This document shows positions 47,827 to 55,711 of a stretch of 64,000 nt of DNA, piece by piece. The stretch is from Streptomyces halstedii. GTDB taxonomy: Bacteria; Actinomycetota; Actinomycetes; Streptomycetales; Streptomycetaceae. Under the pieces are notes generated by a model. It was given only the letters and a program-made list of their open reading frames with translations. It was not told the DNA's origin and made no database searches. Position 1 is the first letter of the stretch. Every line of letters begins with the position of its first letter. The stretch spans positions 62,001-126,000 of the forward strand of contig JOAZ01000005.1 in the NCBI GenBank assembly GCA_000720535.1, given 5' to 3'. The position numbers and the translations under genes were made by a program.

Positions 47827-49088
47827 GCCCCGCGGCCCGCCCCGGCCCCGACGATCTGCGGCGTACCTTCGACGCGGTGCCCGCCCGGACGCCGGACGCC
47901 CACACGCCCTTCGCGGACAGCTGGTGGGGACGGGCCTGGGTGGACGCCCTGGAGACCCTGTCCATGGACGAGGGCCGTCTCGCCCGTGGCCGTGCGTACG
48001 CCGACGGCGGCCATGTCGCGGCCGTCACCGTGACCCCCGGCCGGGTCATCGCCTACGTCCACGGCAGCCGCCCCCGCCCGTACCGCGCGGAGCTGCGGCT
48101 GCGTACGTTCACGGCGTCCGACTGGGACACGTTCCTGGACGCCGTCGCGGCGCGGCCCGGACATCTGTCGGCGCTGCTGGACAAGGAGATGCCGCACTCC
48201 CTGGTCGACACGGCGGGGGAGACCGGCATCCGGCTGCTGCCCGCCGCCGGTGACCTGGACCCCGACTGCTCCTGCCCGGACCGCGGATGGCCCTGCAAGC
48301 ATGTGGCGGCGCTCTGCTTCCAGACGGCACGGCTGCTGGACAGCGACCCGTTCGTGCTGCTGCTGATGCGCGGCAGGGGAGAGCGCGAACTCCTCGACGA
48401 ACTCGGCCGCCGCAACGCCGAGCACTCCGCCCGCGAGCGGCCCGCCGCCCCCGCCGTACCGTCGGTGGCGGCCGGGGACGCCCTCACCGACCGGTACCTG
48501 CCCCCGCTGCCCGCGCCGCTGCCCGTGCCCCCGCACCCCGGCGCGCCACCGGCCTACCCGGAGCTGCCCGGCGCCCGCGACCCGCTCGGACTCGACCACC
48601 TCGCCACCGACGCCGCGGCCCGCGCCCACGCCCTCCTGACCACGGGCGCGGACCCGCTCGCCGGACTCGGCACATGGCAGGACGCCGTGCGCATCGCCGC
48701 GTCCCGTCCCACCGCCGGACTCACCGCCACCACCCGGGCGCTCTACCGCGAGCTCGCCTTCGCCACCGGCCGCAACACCACCGACCTGGCCCGTGCCGTC
48801 GCCGCCTGGCGGCAGGGCGGCGCCCAGGGACTGGAGGTCCTGGAGAACGCCTGGGACCCGCCGGCCGGACCGTTCGACCGGGCCCGCCCCGCCCTCACGG
48901 CGGCGGGCTTCCCCCGCTACCAGCCCTGGCGCAACCGCCTCACCGACCCCAGCGGCACCCTCCAGCTCCGCTTCGGCCACGACGGCCGCTGGTACGGATA
49001 CGAATCCGACCCGGGCCAGGACGACTGGTGGCCCCGCGCCGTGCCGGACAGCGACCCCGTGGGCGCGCTCACCGCACTGCGCGGCTGA
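47823..49088 (+). CDS. SWIM zinc-finger protein
   Basis: A 421-residue protein with a SWIM motif CxCx6CxH: C149, C151, C158, H160 in DCSCPDRGWPCKHVAAL. This binds zinc and is thought to mediate DNA or protein contacts. The N-terminal 140 residues include DSWWGRAWVDALE, typical of bacterial SWIM partners; the region after the finger has a Pro-rich linker (about 215-250) and a helical C-terminal domain. It starts inside the stop of the SNF2 gene. SNF2-SWIM pairs are widespread in actinobacteria; a role in chromosome or repair transactions is inferred only. Confidence 0.88.
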   Translation: MSPAARPGPDDLRRTFDAVPARTPDAHTPFADSWWGRAWVDALETLSMDEGRLARGRAYADGGHVAAVTVTPGRVIAYVHGSRPRPYRAELRLRTFTASDWDTFLDAVAARPGHLSALLDKEMPHSLVDTAGETGIRLLPAAGDLDPDCSCPDRGWPCKHVAALCFQTARLLDSDPFVLLLMRGRGERELLDELGRRNAEHSARERPAAPAVPSVAAGDALTDRYLPPLPAPLPVPPHPGAPPAYPELPGARDPLGLDHLATDAAARAHALLTTGADPLAGLGTWQDAVRIAASRPTAGLTATTRALYRELAFATGRNTTDLARAVAAWRQGGAQGLEVLENAWDPPAGPFDRARPALTAAGFPRYQPWRNRLTDPSGTLQLRFGHDGRWYGYESDPGQDDWWPRAVPDSDPVGALTALRG

Positions 49089-49140
49089 TCCGCACCGGCC
49101 CGCCGCGCCGCCCGCGGGTCCCGCTCCCGCAGCCGCCCCC

Positions 49141-49449
49141 TCACCTCTGGAGGTACACCAGCAGCACGACGGCCAGCACCGCGCACAGCGGCAGGACCAC
49201 CCGGCGGGCCTTGCGGAACGACTCGTCCTCCTGCTGGGACATTCCCCGCTCGGCGCCGTGCGCGGAGGCCAGGTGCTCCCAGGCCATGGCGTCGATCCGC
49301 CGCATCGTGAGCAGCGAGGGCGACCAGCCGCAGTGCGCGCAAACGACGAAGTCGCGGTACGGGTCGTACCGGAAGTCCCGTTCGATGTTCACCGTGAAGA
49401 CCTGGTCGTCCGGACCGGTGGCGGTGAAACGGCGTATCGGCGCACGCAT
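49141..49449 (-). CDS. Small tail-anchored zinc-finger-like protein
   Basis: A 102-residue protein. The middle shows CAHCGWSPSLLTMRRIDAMA followed by WEHLASAH: a C-x2-C ... H-x4-H pattern like a single C2H2-type zinc finger (about residues 37-65). The last 18 residues before the C-terminal QR form a single hydrophobic helix (VVLPLCAVLAVVLLVYL), so it would be tail-anchored with the finger in the cytosol. I do not recognise a named family. ATG 49449 starts MRAPIRRF. It converges with the SWIM gene and lies 49 bp upstream of the end of nothing else on its strand; the TetR gene begins further right. Confidence 0.65.
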   Translation of the reverse strand: MRAPIRRFTATGPDDQVFTVNIERDFRYDPYRDFVVCAHCGWSPSLLTMRRIDAMAWEHLASAHGAERGMSQQEDESFRKARRVVLPLCAVLAVVLLVYLQR

Positions 49450-49498
49450 GTCGGCTGTCCCCCTGTTCGTTGCCGCCGGGCGTTCCCCGCCCCGGCCG

Positions 49499-50140
49499 TC
49501 AGACGTTGGTGTCCGGCGGCGGAACAGTAGCGAACGCGGGCAGGACGGCGTCGACCACCTCCGCCGCGAAGTCCGCCGGCAGCGGCGCCCGGCGGAGCAC
49601 CGCCCGCACCCAGACCGCGCCGGCCATCAGATCCAGCAGCAGCATGGGGTCCACGCCCGGACGCAGCTCACCGCGTTCGGCCGCGCGGCCGAAGACGGGT
49701 TGCTCGCGCGAGAACCGGTCGGCGAAGAAGTCGCGTGCGAGCAGCGCCAGTTCGTCGTCGGGCGCGCCGCTGCCGGAGGTCATCGCGCGGACGACGGACT
49801 CCGTGCCCGGCCCGGTGAGCAGGCCGACGACCTGGTCGGCCAGCGCGACCAGATCGCCGCGCAGCGAGCCCGTGTCGGGGACGTCGACGTCGAGCAGCGC
49901 GCCGTCCAGCAGGGCCGCCCGCAGCAGGGCGGGCTTCGAGGGCCACCACCGGTAGATCGTCGTCTTGTTCACCCCCGCCCGCTGGGCGACGGCCTCGATG
50001 GTGAGGCCGGTGTATCCGCGTTCGGCGAGCAGGCGCAGCGCGGCCTCCTGGATCGCCCCGGCGGCGCGGGGACCGGTGCCGGGGCGCCGGGAGGGAGAAG
50101 GGGGCGAAGACGGGGGAGAGACCGGGGTCGGATCGGACAT
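49499..50140 (-). CDS. TetR-family transcriptional regulator
   Basis: A 213-residue regulator. A Pro/Ser-rich N-terminal arm (1-30) is followed by the TetR helix-turn-helix (about 33-78: AALRLLAERGYTGLTIEAVA then AGVNKTTIYRWWPSKPALL). The helical ligand-binding domain resembles the TetR_C_11/AcrR-like group (FSREQPVFGRAAERGELRPG). ATG 50140 has GGAG 6 nt upstream. It diverges from the HXXEE gene, and the 134-bp gap contains a perfect 22-bp palindrome plus a degenerate copy next to its own start. It most likely represses both genes. The ligand is unknown. Confidence 0.88.
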   Translation of the reverse strand: MSDPTPVSPPSSPPSPSRRPGTGPRAAGAIQEAALRLLAERGYTGLTIEAVAQRAGVNKTTIYRWWPSKPALLRAALLDGALLDVDVPDTGSLRGDLVALADQVVGLLTGPGTESVVRAMTSGSGAPDDELALLARDFFADRFSREQPVFGRAAERGELRPGVDPMLLLDLMAGAVWVRAVLRRAPLPADFAAEVVDAVLPAFATVPPPDTNV

Positions 50141-50162
50141 GACGGCTCCAGGGCTCCGGACA

Positions 50163-50234
50163 GCAACGCGACGTGGCGTTGTGCATCCTGGCACAGCGCC
50201 CTACAGTGCGTGTGCAACGCAACGTTGCGTTGCA
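50163..50234. promoter_or_regulatory. Two TetR operator candidates between divergent genes
   Basis: TGCAACGCAACG TTGCGTTGCA (50213-50234) is a perfect 22-bp palindrome. A related copy at 50163-50182 matches its central 20 bp at 17 positions. The pair lies between a tetR gene and its divergent neighbour, the usual place for an autoregulatory operator. Confidence 0.7.
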
Positions 50235-50274
50235 TGCGCGGATGCGCGGACACGCGCCGGGCGAGAGGGCGGGG

Positions 50275-50796
50275 ATGGCCGGAAAAGTGGTGTCCGGTGC
50301 GGTGGCCTGGGGGCTGTTCGCCGCCTGGGCGGTGCACGACGCGGAGGAGCTGGCCACGATGGCCCGGTGGACCGCCGAGGCCCGGCCCCGGCTCCGGGCG
50401 CGGTTCCCGGGGGTGCCGGACGGCGTCTGGCGGCGGTTGGACCTGTCGCAGCGGGAGGTGAACACCGCTGTCGGCCTGATGGGCGGAGTGGTCGCCGCGG
50501 CGTCGGCGGCCGGTGCCCGTACCGGGGGCCGGAGCGCGTTCTTCCAGACCTGTGTGGTGGGATTCGGGCTGCACGGGGTGGTCCACCTGGCGCAGTCCGC
50601 GGCCTACCGCGGCTACACCCCCGGTGTCGTCACCGCCCCCCTGGTCGTCATCCCGTACACGGTCCACGCGCTGCGGCGCCTGGCGTCGTCCGGGATTCCC
50701 GTGCGCGGGGGCCGGTCGGCCGTCACCGGAACGCTGCTGTTCCCGGTCGTCGCGGCGGGGGTGCACATCGCGGCCCGCCGGATCGACCTGCGCTGA
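50275..50796 (+). CDS. HXXEE-domain membrane protein
   Basis: A 173-residue membrane protein with the HDAEE motif (H-x2-E-E) near residue 20, the signature of the HXXEE family. About four hydrophobic helices are seen, and a second conserved-looking HGVVHLAQ near residue 97. The family is uncharacterised to my knowledge; the His/Glu pattern inside helices suggests metal binding or an enzyme active site in the membrane. ATG 50275 follows GAGAGGGCGGGG. The gene is divergent from the TetR regulator and close to its palindromic operator, so it is the probable target. Confidence 0.78.
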   Translation: MAGKVVSGAVAWGLFAAWAVHDAEELATMARWTAEARPRLRARFPGVPDGVWRRLDLSQREVNTAVGLMGGVVAAASAAGARTGGRSAFFQTCVVGFGLHGVVHLAQSAAYRGYTPGVVTAPLVVIPYTVHALRRLASSGIPVRGGRSAVTGTLLFPVVAAGVHIAARRIDLR

Positions 50797-50934
50797 GCGG
50801 GGGCCGGAGCCGGAGCCGTGGGGCCGCCTCTCCGCCGGAGGCGGGAAGCCGGTTCCGCGGCCGTCATGACTCCGCGGGACGGTCCGAGGCGCGTGGCCGC
50901 CGCGCTTCCCCAGGGCGGTCGGCGCGCGCGGCCG

Positions 50935-51573
50935 TCACACCCCCGCGGGACGGTCCGCGAGGGCGCCCGGCAGTGACACCCCCCGGCCCGCGAAGAAGGG
51001 CTCGAACACCGCCCACGGCAGCTCCGCCGCCCGTGTGTCCGCCGTCGTCCCCGAGGGGTTGTGGAAGTGCACCCCCTCCCCGTCCGCCGTACGGGACGTC
51101 ACCAGCACCAGATGCCCGCCCCGGCCGGGAGCCGGCCGCTCCGGACGGCGGATCCCGTAGTGCACCGAGGCCATCACGCTCCGCCCCGCGTCGAGCAGGC
51201 CGAGCAGCCCGCTGGGGGAGAGCTCCCGGTGCACGACCGCGTCGAGCCCGTGCGCCTCACTCGCGTACCGGGCGAACGGCGCGTAGACGAGCCCCCTGAT
51301 CGCCCCGTCGGGGTCCTCGGTGTACGCGCCGTACGCCAACGCCCCGTCCCGCAGGGCGAACAGGGACGGTGCCCCGGCGCCGAGCGCCATGCGCAGGCAG
51401 GTCATACCGCACAGATGACCCGCCCAGCGCGCGTACTCGGCCGGTGAGGCCGCGCCGGAATCCGCCCAGCCGGGGTCCTCGGCGGGATCGAGCCCGCCCT
51501 CCACGATCGCCCCCACCAGCTCCGGCGTGGCGAACTGGGTGCCCACGGGGACGTGGCAGGTCACGCAGATCAC
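50935..51573 (-). CDS. C39-like cysteine peptidase family protein
   Basis: A 212-residue protein whose pattern fits papain-like C39 peptidases: Cys in HLCGMTCLRMAL (about 60), His in GRGGHLVLVTS (about 160) and Asn/Asp in VHFHNPSG (about 175). The residues are in the order C-H-N/D, as in the fold. The GTG start at 51573 shares four bases with the aminotransferase stop (GTGA), so the two are co-translated. It begins VICVTCH, a CxxCH sequence at the very N-terminus. No signal peptide follows, so it is probably cytosolic. Whether it is an active peptidase is uncertain. Confidence 0.7.
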   Translation of the reverse strand: MICVTCHVPVGTQFATPELVGAIVEGGLDPAEDPGWADSGAASPAEYARWAGHLCGMTCLRMALGAGAPSLFALRDGALAYGAYTEDPDGAIRGLVYAPFARYASEAHGLDAVVHRELSPSGLLGLLDAGRSVMASVHYGIRRPERPAPGRGGHLVLVTSRTADGEGVHFHNPSGTTADTRAAELPWAVFEPFFAGRGVSLPGALADRPAGV

Positions 51574-52781
51574 TGGCGGTAGCCGTTCAGGAAGCGGCCG
51601 ATACGGCTGATCGCCGCGTCGAGGTCGTCGGCGTGGGGCAGGGTCAGGATCCGGAAGTGGTCCGGGCGCGCCCAGTTGAAGCCGGTGCCCTGCACCACCT
51701 GGATCTTCTCCCGCAGCAGCAGGTCCAGGACGAACCGTTCGTCGTCCACGATGGCGTGCACCTTCGGGTCGATGCGCGGGAACGCGTACAGCGCGCCCTT
51801 CGGCTTCACACACGACACCCCGGGGATCTCGTTCAGCCGTTCCCACGCGCGGTCGCGCTGCTCACGCAGCCTGCCTCCCGGGGCGACGAGCTCCCGGATC
51901 GACTGGCGGCCGCCGAGCGCGGCCTGGATCGCGTACTGGGCGGGCGCGTTGGGGCACAGCCGCATGGAGGCCAGCGTGGTCAGCCCCTCCAGATAGCCGC
52001 GGGCGTGCTGCCGCGGCCCCGACACCACCATCCACCCGGAACGGAATCCGGCCACGCGGTACGTCTTGGACAGCCCGCTGAAGGTCAGGCAGAGCAGATC
52101 CGGCGCCAGCACCGACACCGGGTGGTGCTCGGCGTCGTCGTAGAGGATCTGGTCGTAGATCTCGTCCGCGAACACCATCAGCCCGTGACGGCGCGCCAGG
52201 TCGAGGATCCCGTCGAGGACCTCCCGGGGGTAGACCGCGCCGGTCGGGTTGTTCGGGTTGATGATGACCACGGCCCGGGTGCGGTCGGTGATCTTCGACG
52301 CCATGTCCGCGAGGTCCGGATTCCAGTCCGCGCCCTCGTCGCAGGTGTAGTGCACGGCCTTGCCGCCCGCGAGGGTGGTCACGGCGGTCCACAGCGGATA
52401 GTCGGGGCTCGGGATCAGGACCTCGTCGCCGTCCTCCAGGAGCGCCTGCACGGCCATGGAGATCAGCTCGGAGACCCCGTTGCCCAGGAAGACGTCGTCC
52501 ACCCCGGCCTCGGTCAGCCCCATCGCCTGGTACCGCTGCGCCACCGCGCGGCGGGCCGACAGGATGCCGCGGGAATCGGTGTAGCCGTGCGCCTGGGGAA
52601 GCATCCGGATCATGTCCTGGACGATCTCCTCGGGAGCCTCGAAGCCGAAGAGCGCGGGATTGCCCGTGTTGAGGCGCAGCACGCTGTGGCCCGCCTCCTC
52701 CAGCGCGTTGGCCTGTTCGATGACCGGGCCCCGGATCTCGTAACAGACCTCGTCGAGCTTGCTGGACTGCCGGAACTCCAT
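51570..52781 (-). CDS. PLP-dependent aminotransferase (class I, alanine-transaminase-like)
   Basis: A 403-residue fold-type I aminotransferase resembling AlaA/YfbQ: RLNTGNPALFGFEAPEEI, NGVSELISMA, IPSPDYPLW, INPNNPTGAVYP with the Asn that contacts PLP, DEIYDQILYD with the PLP-pyridine Asp, the Schiff-base Lys in SGLSKTYRVAGFRSGW and the carboxylate-binding Arg near the C-terminus (HFRILTLPH). Reaction: transfer of an amino group between alanine or another amino acid and 2-oxoglutarate. ATG 52781 (MEFRQSSKLDEV) has GGGAGG 5 nt upstream; the frame upstream of this overlaps the divergent regulator and is not coding. It is co-transcribed with the C39-like gene. Confidence 0.92.
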   Translation of the reverse strand: MEFRQSSKLDEVCYEIRGPVIEQANALEEAGHSVLRLNTGNPALFGFEAPEEIVQDMIRMLPQAHGYTDSRGILSARRAVAQRYQAMGLTEAGVDDVFLGNGVSELISMAVQALLEDGDEVLIPSPDYPLWTAVTTLAGGKAVHYTCDEGADWNPDLADMASKITDRTRAVVIINPNNPTGAVYPREVLDGILDLARRHGLMVFADEIYDQILYDDAEHHPVSVLAPDLLCLTFSGLSKTYRVAGFRSGWMVVSGPRQHARGYLEGLTTLASMRLCPNAPAQYAIQAALGGRQSIRELVAPGGRLREQRDRAWERLNEIPGVSCVKPKGALYAFPRIDPKVHAIVDDERFVLDLLLREKIQVVQGTGFNWARPDHFRILTLPHADDLDAAISRIGRFLNGYRQ

Positions 52782-52809
52782 GCGTGCCTCCCCAACCCGA
52801 ATTGCGATA

Positions 52810-52845
52810 CTTGGTTTTACCAAGCTCGGGCTTGGAAAGTCCAAC
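52810..52845. promoter_or_regulatory. Duplicated dyad between HxlR and aminotransferase genes
   Basis: CTTGG-N5-CCAAG (52810-52824) and CTTGG-N5-CCAAC (52831-52845) are two copies of one dyad, 21 bp apart centre to centre, i.e. two helical turns on the same DNA face. They occupy most of the 85-bp divergent region. Confidence 0.65.
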
Positions 52846-52866
52846 AACATGTCTAGACTGCGTCGC

Positions 52867-53538
52867 ATGCCACGTCAGCCGCAGCCAGCGACACGCCCTG
52901 CCCGCCGCCGGAGTTACGACCAGTTCTGCGCCACCGCCCGAGCCCTCGACTCCGTGGGGGACCGGTGGACGCTGCTGATCGTCCGTGAACTGCTGGCGGG
53001 CCCCCGCCGCTACACCGATCTCCACGCCGACCTGCCCGGCGTCAGCACGGATGTGCTCGCCTCCCGCCTCAAGGACATGGAGCAGGGCGGCCTGGCCGTA
53101 CGCCGCAGGCTGCCCCCGCCCGCCGCCGCCTCGGTCTACGAACTCACCGAGCACGGCCGGGGACTCCTGCCCGTCCTCACCGCACTCGCCCACTGGGGAG
53201 CCCCCGCCCTCGCCGAACGCCGTCCCACCGACGCGGTGCGCGCCCACTGGTTCGCCCTGCCCCTGCTGCGCGCGATGGAGCGGCTCACCTGCTCCGGGAC
53301 CGTGGAAGTGCGCCTGGACGAGGGGGAGTTCCACCTCCGCGTGGGGGAGAACCTCGCCGGTGCGGAGGTGTACGGCTACGGCCCGGCCGCGGACGCCGAC
53401 GTCCGCCTCGTCCTCGGAGCGGACGTCTGCCTGGCCCTGGGGCGCGGCGAAGGCACCCTGGCGGAGGCCGTCGCGGACGGCGGGATCGAGGTGCGCGGAG
53501 AGAGCGCGCTGGCCGACGAGATCCGGGGCCTCCGGTAG
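52867..53538 (+). CDS. HxlR-family winged-helix regulator
   Basis: A 223-residue regulator with an N-terminal HxlR winged helix (about 20-100): CATARALDSVGDRWTLLIVRELL, YTDLHADLPGVSTDVLASRLKDMEQGGL (each a segment of the fold). It has a C-terminal SCP2-like domain of about 100 residues, a known HxlR variant. The start is set at ATG 52867; TAGACT 8 nt upstream suggests a leaderless transcript, with a -35-like sequence in the second dyad. ATG 52849, six codons upstream, has a weak GGAA site and is the alternative. It probably controls the divergent aminotransferase operon and itself. Confidence 0.87.
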   Translation: MPRQPQPATRPARRRSYDQFCATARALDSVGDRWTLLIVRELLAGPRRYTDLHADLPGVSTDVLASRLKDMEQGGLAVRRRLPPPAAASVYELTEHGRGLLPVLTALAHWGAPALAERRPTDAVRAHWFALPLLRAMERLTCSGTVEVRLDEGEFHLRVGENLAGAEVYGYGPAADADVRLVLGADVCLALGRGEGTLAEAVADGGIEVRGESALADEIRGLR

Positions 53539-53616
53539 TCGCTCCCTGCTGACGTCCGCTCAACTCACGCGTAGCGTATGGCTGTTCACGTGGTGTGAGA
53601 GGCGAGGGAGTTGTCC

Positions 53617-54144
53617 ATGAGGTTCAGCGCGGTGGCAGGGGCGAACGGGCCGGGAGCGCGGCGGGAGACGGGCCGGGGGCGGTGGAGGACAGCGCGCCAC
53701 CTGATATTCGCGGTCGCCTGCGCGGCGGCCCTCGGCCTGGTGCCCGCGGCGGCCGTCGCGACGCCGGGCAGCGGTGTGAGCGCCACCGTCGTCGCCGAGG
53801 GCACGTCCCAGGGCAAGCTGAAGGTGAAGGCACCCAAGGGCCGTACGGACGTGACCGTCCGGGAGATCACCGTGCTGCCCGGCGGCTCGACCGGCTGGCA
53901 CACCCACCGCGGGCAGCTGATCGCCGTCGTCAAGGCCGGGACGCTGACCCGGACCCTCGACGACTGCTCGGTCGAGGTGTCACCCGCCGGTACGACGTTC
54001 ATAGAACCGTCCGGGAAGGACCACCGGCACGTCGGGCGCAACCTGGGCAGCGAACCCGTGGTGCTGTGGGTGACCTACCTGCTCCCCGAGGGCAGCGAAC
54101 TCTCCGAGGACGCCGAAGCGGTGGACTGTCCGTCGGCGAGGTGA
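53617..54144 (+). CDS. Secreted cupin-domain protein
   Basis: A 175-residue protein with an N-terminal signal: a long basic region, then a hydrophobic segment (HLIFAVACAAALGLVPAAAV, about 28-47). The cupin barrel follows: GGSTGWHTHRGQ is motif 1 (G-x-HxH with Gln where most cupins have Glu), and KDHRHVGRN is in motif 2. It would bind a metal ion outside the membrane, but neither ligand nor reaction can be inferred. ATG 53617 has AGGGAG 6 nt upstream; TTG 53611 is less likely. It stands alone between the HxlR gene and the convergent NTF2-like gene. Confidence 0.8.
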   Translation: MRFSAVAGANGPGARRETGRGRWRTARHLIFAVACAAALGLVPAAAVATPGSGVSATVVAEGTSQGKLKVKAPKGRTDVTVREITVLPGGSTGWHTHRGQLIAVVKAGTLTRTLDDCSVEVSPAGTTFIEPSGKDHRHVGRNLGSEPVVLWVTYLLPEGSELSEDAEAVDCPSAR

Positions 54145-54238
54145 GGCCCTGACCCGCCCGCCCGCCGCCGGGCCCCGGCCCCCCGGGCCCCCGCGCGAAA
54201 CCGGTCCCGCGCCGGCCCCGGACCGCCGGGGACGCCCG

Positions 54239-54616
54239 TCAGACGGCGGGCGTCTCGCCGTACGCGCCGAAGCCGGAGACGATCAGCCCGTCCCGGAACG
54301 TCAGCACCTCGTACACCCGGCCGCCGATCTGGTTGCGGTAGTCGATCACCAGCGCGTCGACGCCCGCCCGGACGTCGATCACCTCGAACTCCAGGTCGGG
54401 GATCTTCTCCAGCCCCGTGGACCAGTAGGCGCGCAGCGCCGCCTTGCCGTGCAGCGTCCCGGCCTCGTCGCCGGTCAGCCGGGCGATCATCGGCGAACTG
54501 AAGGTCACGTCCTCGGCGTAGTGGGCCAGGACGCGGTCCAGGTCGTGGGAGTTCCAGTCGTCCTGCCAACGGGCCGCGAACCGGCGGGCGTATGCGAGAT
54601 CCATACGGAGCATCAT
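54239..54616 (-). CDS. NTF2-like / SnoaL-type small protein
   Basis: A 125-residue single-domain protein of the nuclear-transport-factor-2-like fold: WQDDWNSHDLDRVLAHYAED then VTFSSPMI and a beta-rich second half (DALVIDYRNQIGGRVYEVLTF). SnoaL-like members are often cyclases, isomerases or ligand-binding proteins. The pocket residues cannot be assigned with certainty. Start uncertain: ATGs at 54616, 54613 and 54604 are in frame and none has a good ribosome site; 54604 would give 121 residues. It lies 56 bp downstream of the fluC pair on the same strand. Confidence 0.78.
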   Translation of the reverse strand: MMLRMDLAYARRFAARWQDDWNSHDLDRVLAHYAEDVTFSSPMIARLTGDEAGTLHGKAALRAYWSTGLEKIPDLEFEVIDVRAGVDALVIDYRNQIGGRVYEVLTFRDGLIVSGFGAYGETPAV

Positions 54617-54672
54617 GCGGCAGCGGCGCGGCGCGCGGCGCCGGTTTTCCCCGGCCACCGCGGCCGGACCGG

Positions 54673-55044
54673 TCAGAACACCACGTCCGCCACCGCCGCC
54701 CCGGCGAACGAGAGCCCGACGCCTCCTCCGACGCTGAGCACCAGGTACCCCGCCGCCACCGCGAGCCGGCGGGCCGAGGTGAGCGTCAGGAGTTCGTAGG
54801 AGAAGGTCGACCAGGTCGACAGGGCGCCGCAGAACCCGGTGGCCAGCAGCAGGTGGACGTTCGACCCCAGCCCTCCGTCCACGGCTCCCCGGGCGACGAA
54901 CCCCAGCACCAGGCAGGCGGCGGCGTTGGCCGCGAGCGTGCCCCACGGGAAGGAGCCGCCGAGGCGGTACTTGGCGTCCACACCGAGGAGATAGCGCACC
55001 GGCGCCCCGACGAGCGCCCCCGCGATCACGAGCAGCCAGGTCAT
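54673..55044 (-). CDS. crcB: Fluoride efflux channel FluC/CrcB (second subunit)
   Basis: A 123-residue protein with four transmembrane helices. GALVGAPVRYLLG at the N-terminus, FPWGTLAANAAACLVLGF (helix 2 with the conserved Asn) and STWSTFSYELL (helix 3 break with the F-box Ser/Thr) match FluC. Actinobacteria often have two unequal fluC genes whose products form an antiparallel heterodimer that exports F-. It starts within the stop codon of the first subunit (ATGA), which supports paired synthesis. Confidence 0.93.
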   Translation of the reverse strand: MTWLLVIAGALVGAPVRYLLGVDAKYRLGGSFPWGTLAANAAACLVLGFVARGAVDGGLGSNVHLLLATGFCGALSTWSTFSYELLTLTSARRLAVAAGYLVLSVGGGVGLSFAGAAVADVVF

Positions 55045-55499
55045 CGCGTACCGCCCTGCGGGCGGTAGCCGCCGCGGAGCACCAGGTGGGTCAGCACGGC
55101 GCCCGCAGACACCCCCGCCAGGCACGTCACCACCGTCAGCAGCAGATTGCCGGTCGCGTAGCCGGGCCGTCCCGCCTCGAACAGCCGGCGCACCCCGTCC
55201 GTGTAGTGCGAGAACGACGTGAACCCGCCGAGCACCCCGGTACCCAGCATGGGGCTGATGAGCCGGGGGGCGTCGGGGAAGCGCAGCTTGAGGGTCACCA
55301 TCAGGATCCCCATCAGGAAGCACCCCACCGTGTTGACCAGCAGGATCGTCCAGGGAAAGTGCGTTCCGCCGGTGGGCCACAGCCGCTCGGCGCCGTAGCG
55401 GGCGCAGGCTCCGAGGGCTCCGCCGACCGCGACGGCGGCCACGACGGAACGCTGGATGCCGGGATGGTGATCCGGGTGCGTATGGGCGTGCAAAGCCAT
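55041..55499 (-). CDS. crcB: Fluoride efflux channel FluC/CrcB (first subunit)
   Basis: A 152-residue protein with a His-rich N-terminal extension (MALHAHTHPDHHPG) followed by four transmembrane helices. It has GGALGACARYGAERLW, FPWTILLVNTVGCFLMGIL with the pore Asn, and GFTSFSHYTDG at the helix 3 break. It should dimerise with the overlapping second subunit. ATG 55499 is chosen; ATG 55511 four codons upstream is possible. I could not find a convincing fluoride (crcB) riboswitch in the 210 bp upstream. It is divergent from the urea transporter gene. Confidence 0.92.
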   Translation of the reverse strand: MALHAHTHPDHHPGIQRSVVAAVAVGGALGACARYGAERLWPTGGTHFPWTILLVNTVGCFLMGILMVTLKLRFPDAPRLISPMLGTGVLGGFTSFSHYTDGVRRLFEAGRPGYATGNLLLTVVTCLAGVSAGAVLTHLVLRGGYRPQGGTR

Positions 55500-55711
55500 C
55501 TTCTGGAGCATGACGTTACCGTATTGGGCTGAATGAGCCGATTCGTGGAGGGCGCGGCTCCGGTGAACCGTGAGCCCTGAATAGCGCATCAAAACACGGC
55601 GAAAGCTCATGAAGTGCACTCTTCTTAGGTCTGACGTCCGAAACACAGACATAAGTCCCTGTGAGCGATGCCGGCCATCGGCCCGGTGCTCACCGAAGGC
55701 TGGAGTCACCC

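Noticed and set aside
55500-55711. Fluoride riboswitch upstream of fluC
   Set aside because: No sequence resembling the conserved crcB-motif core was found on the relevant strand.
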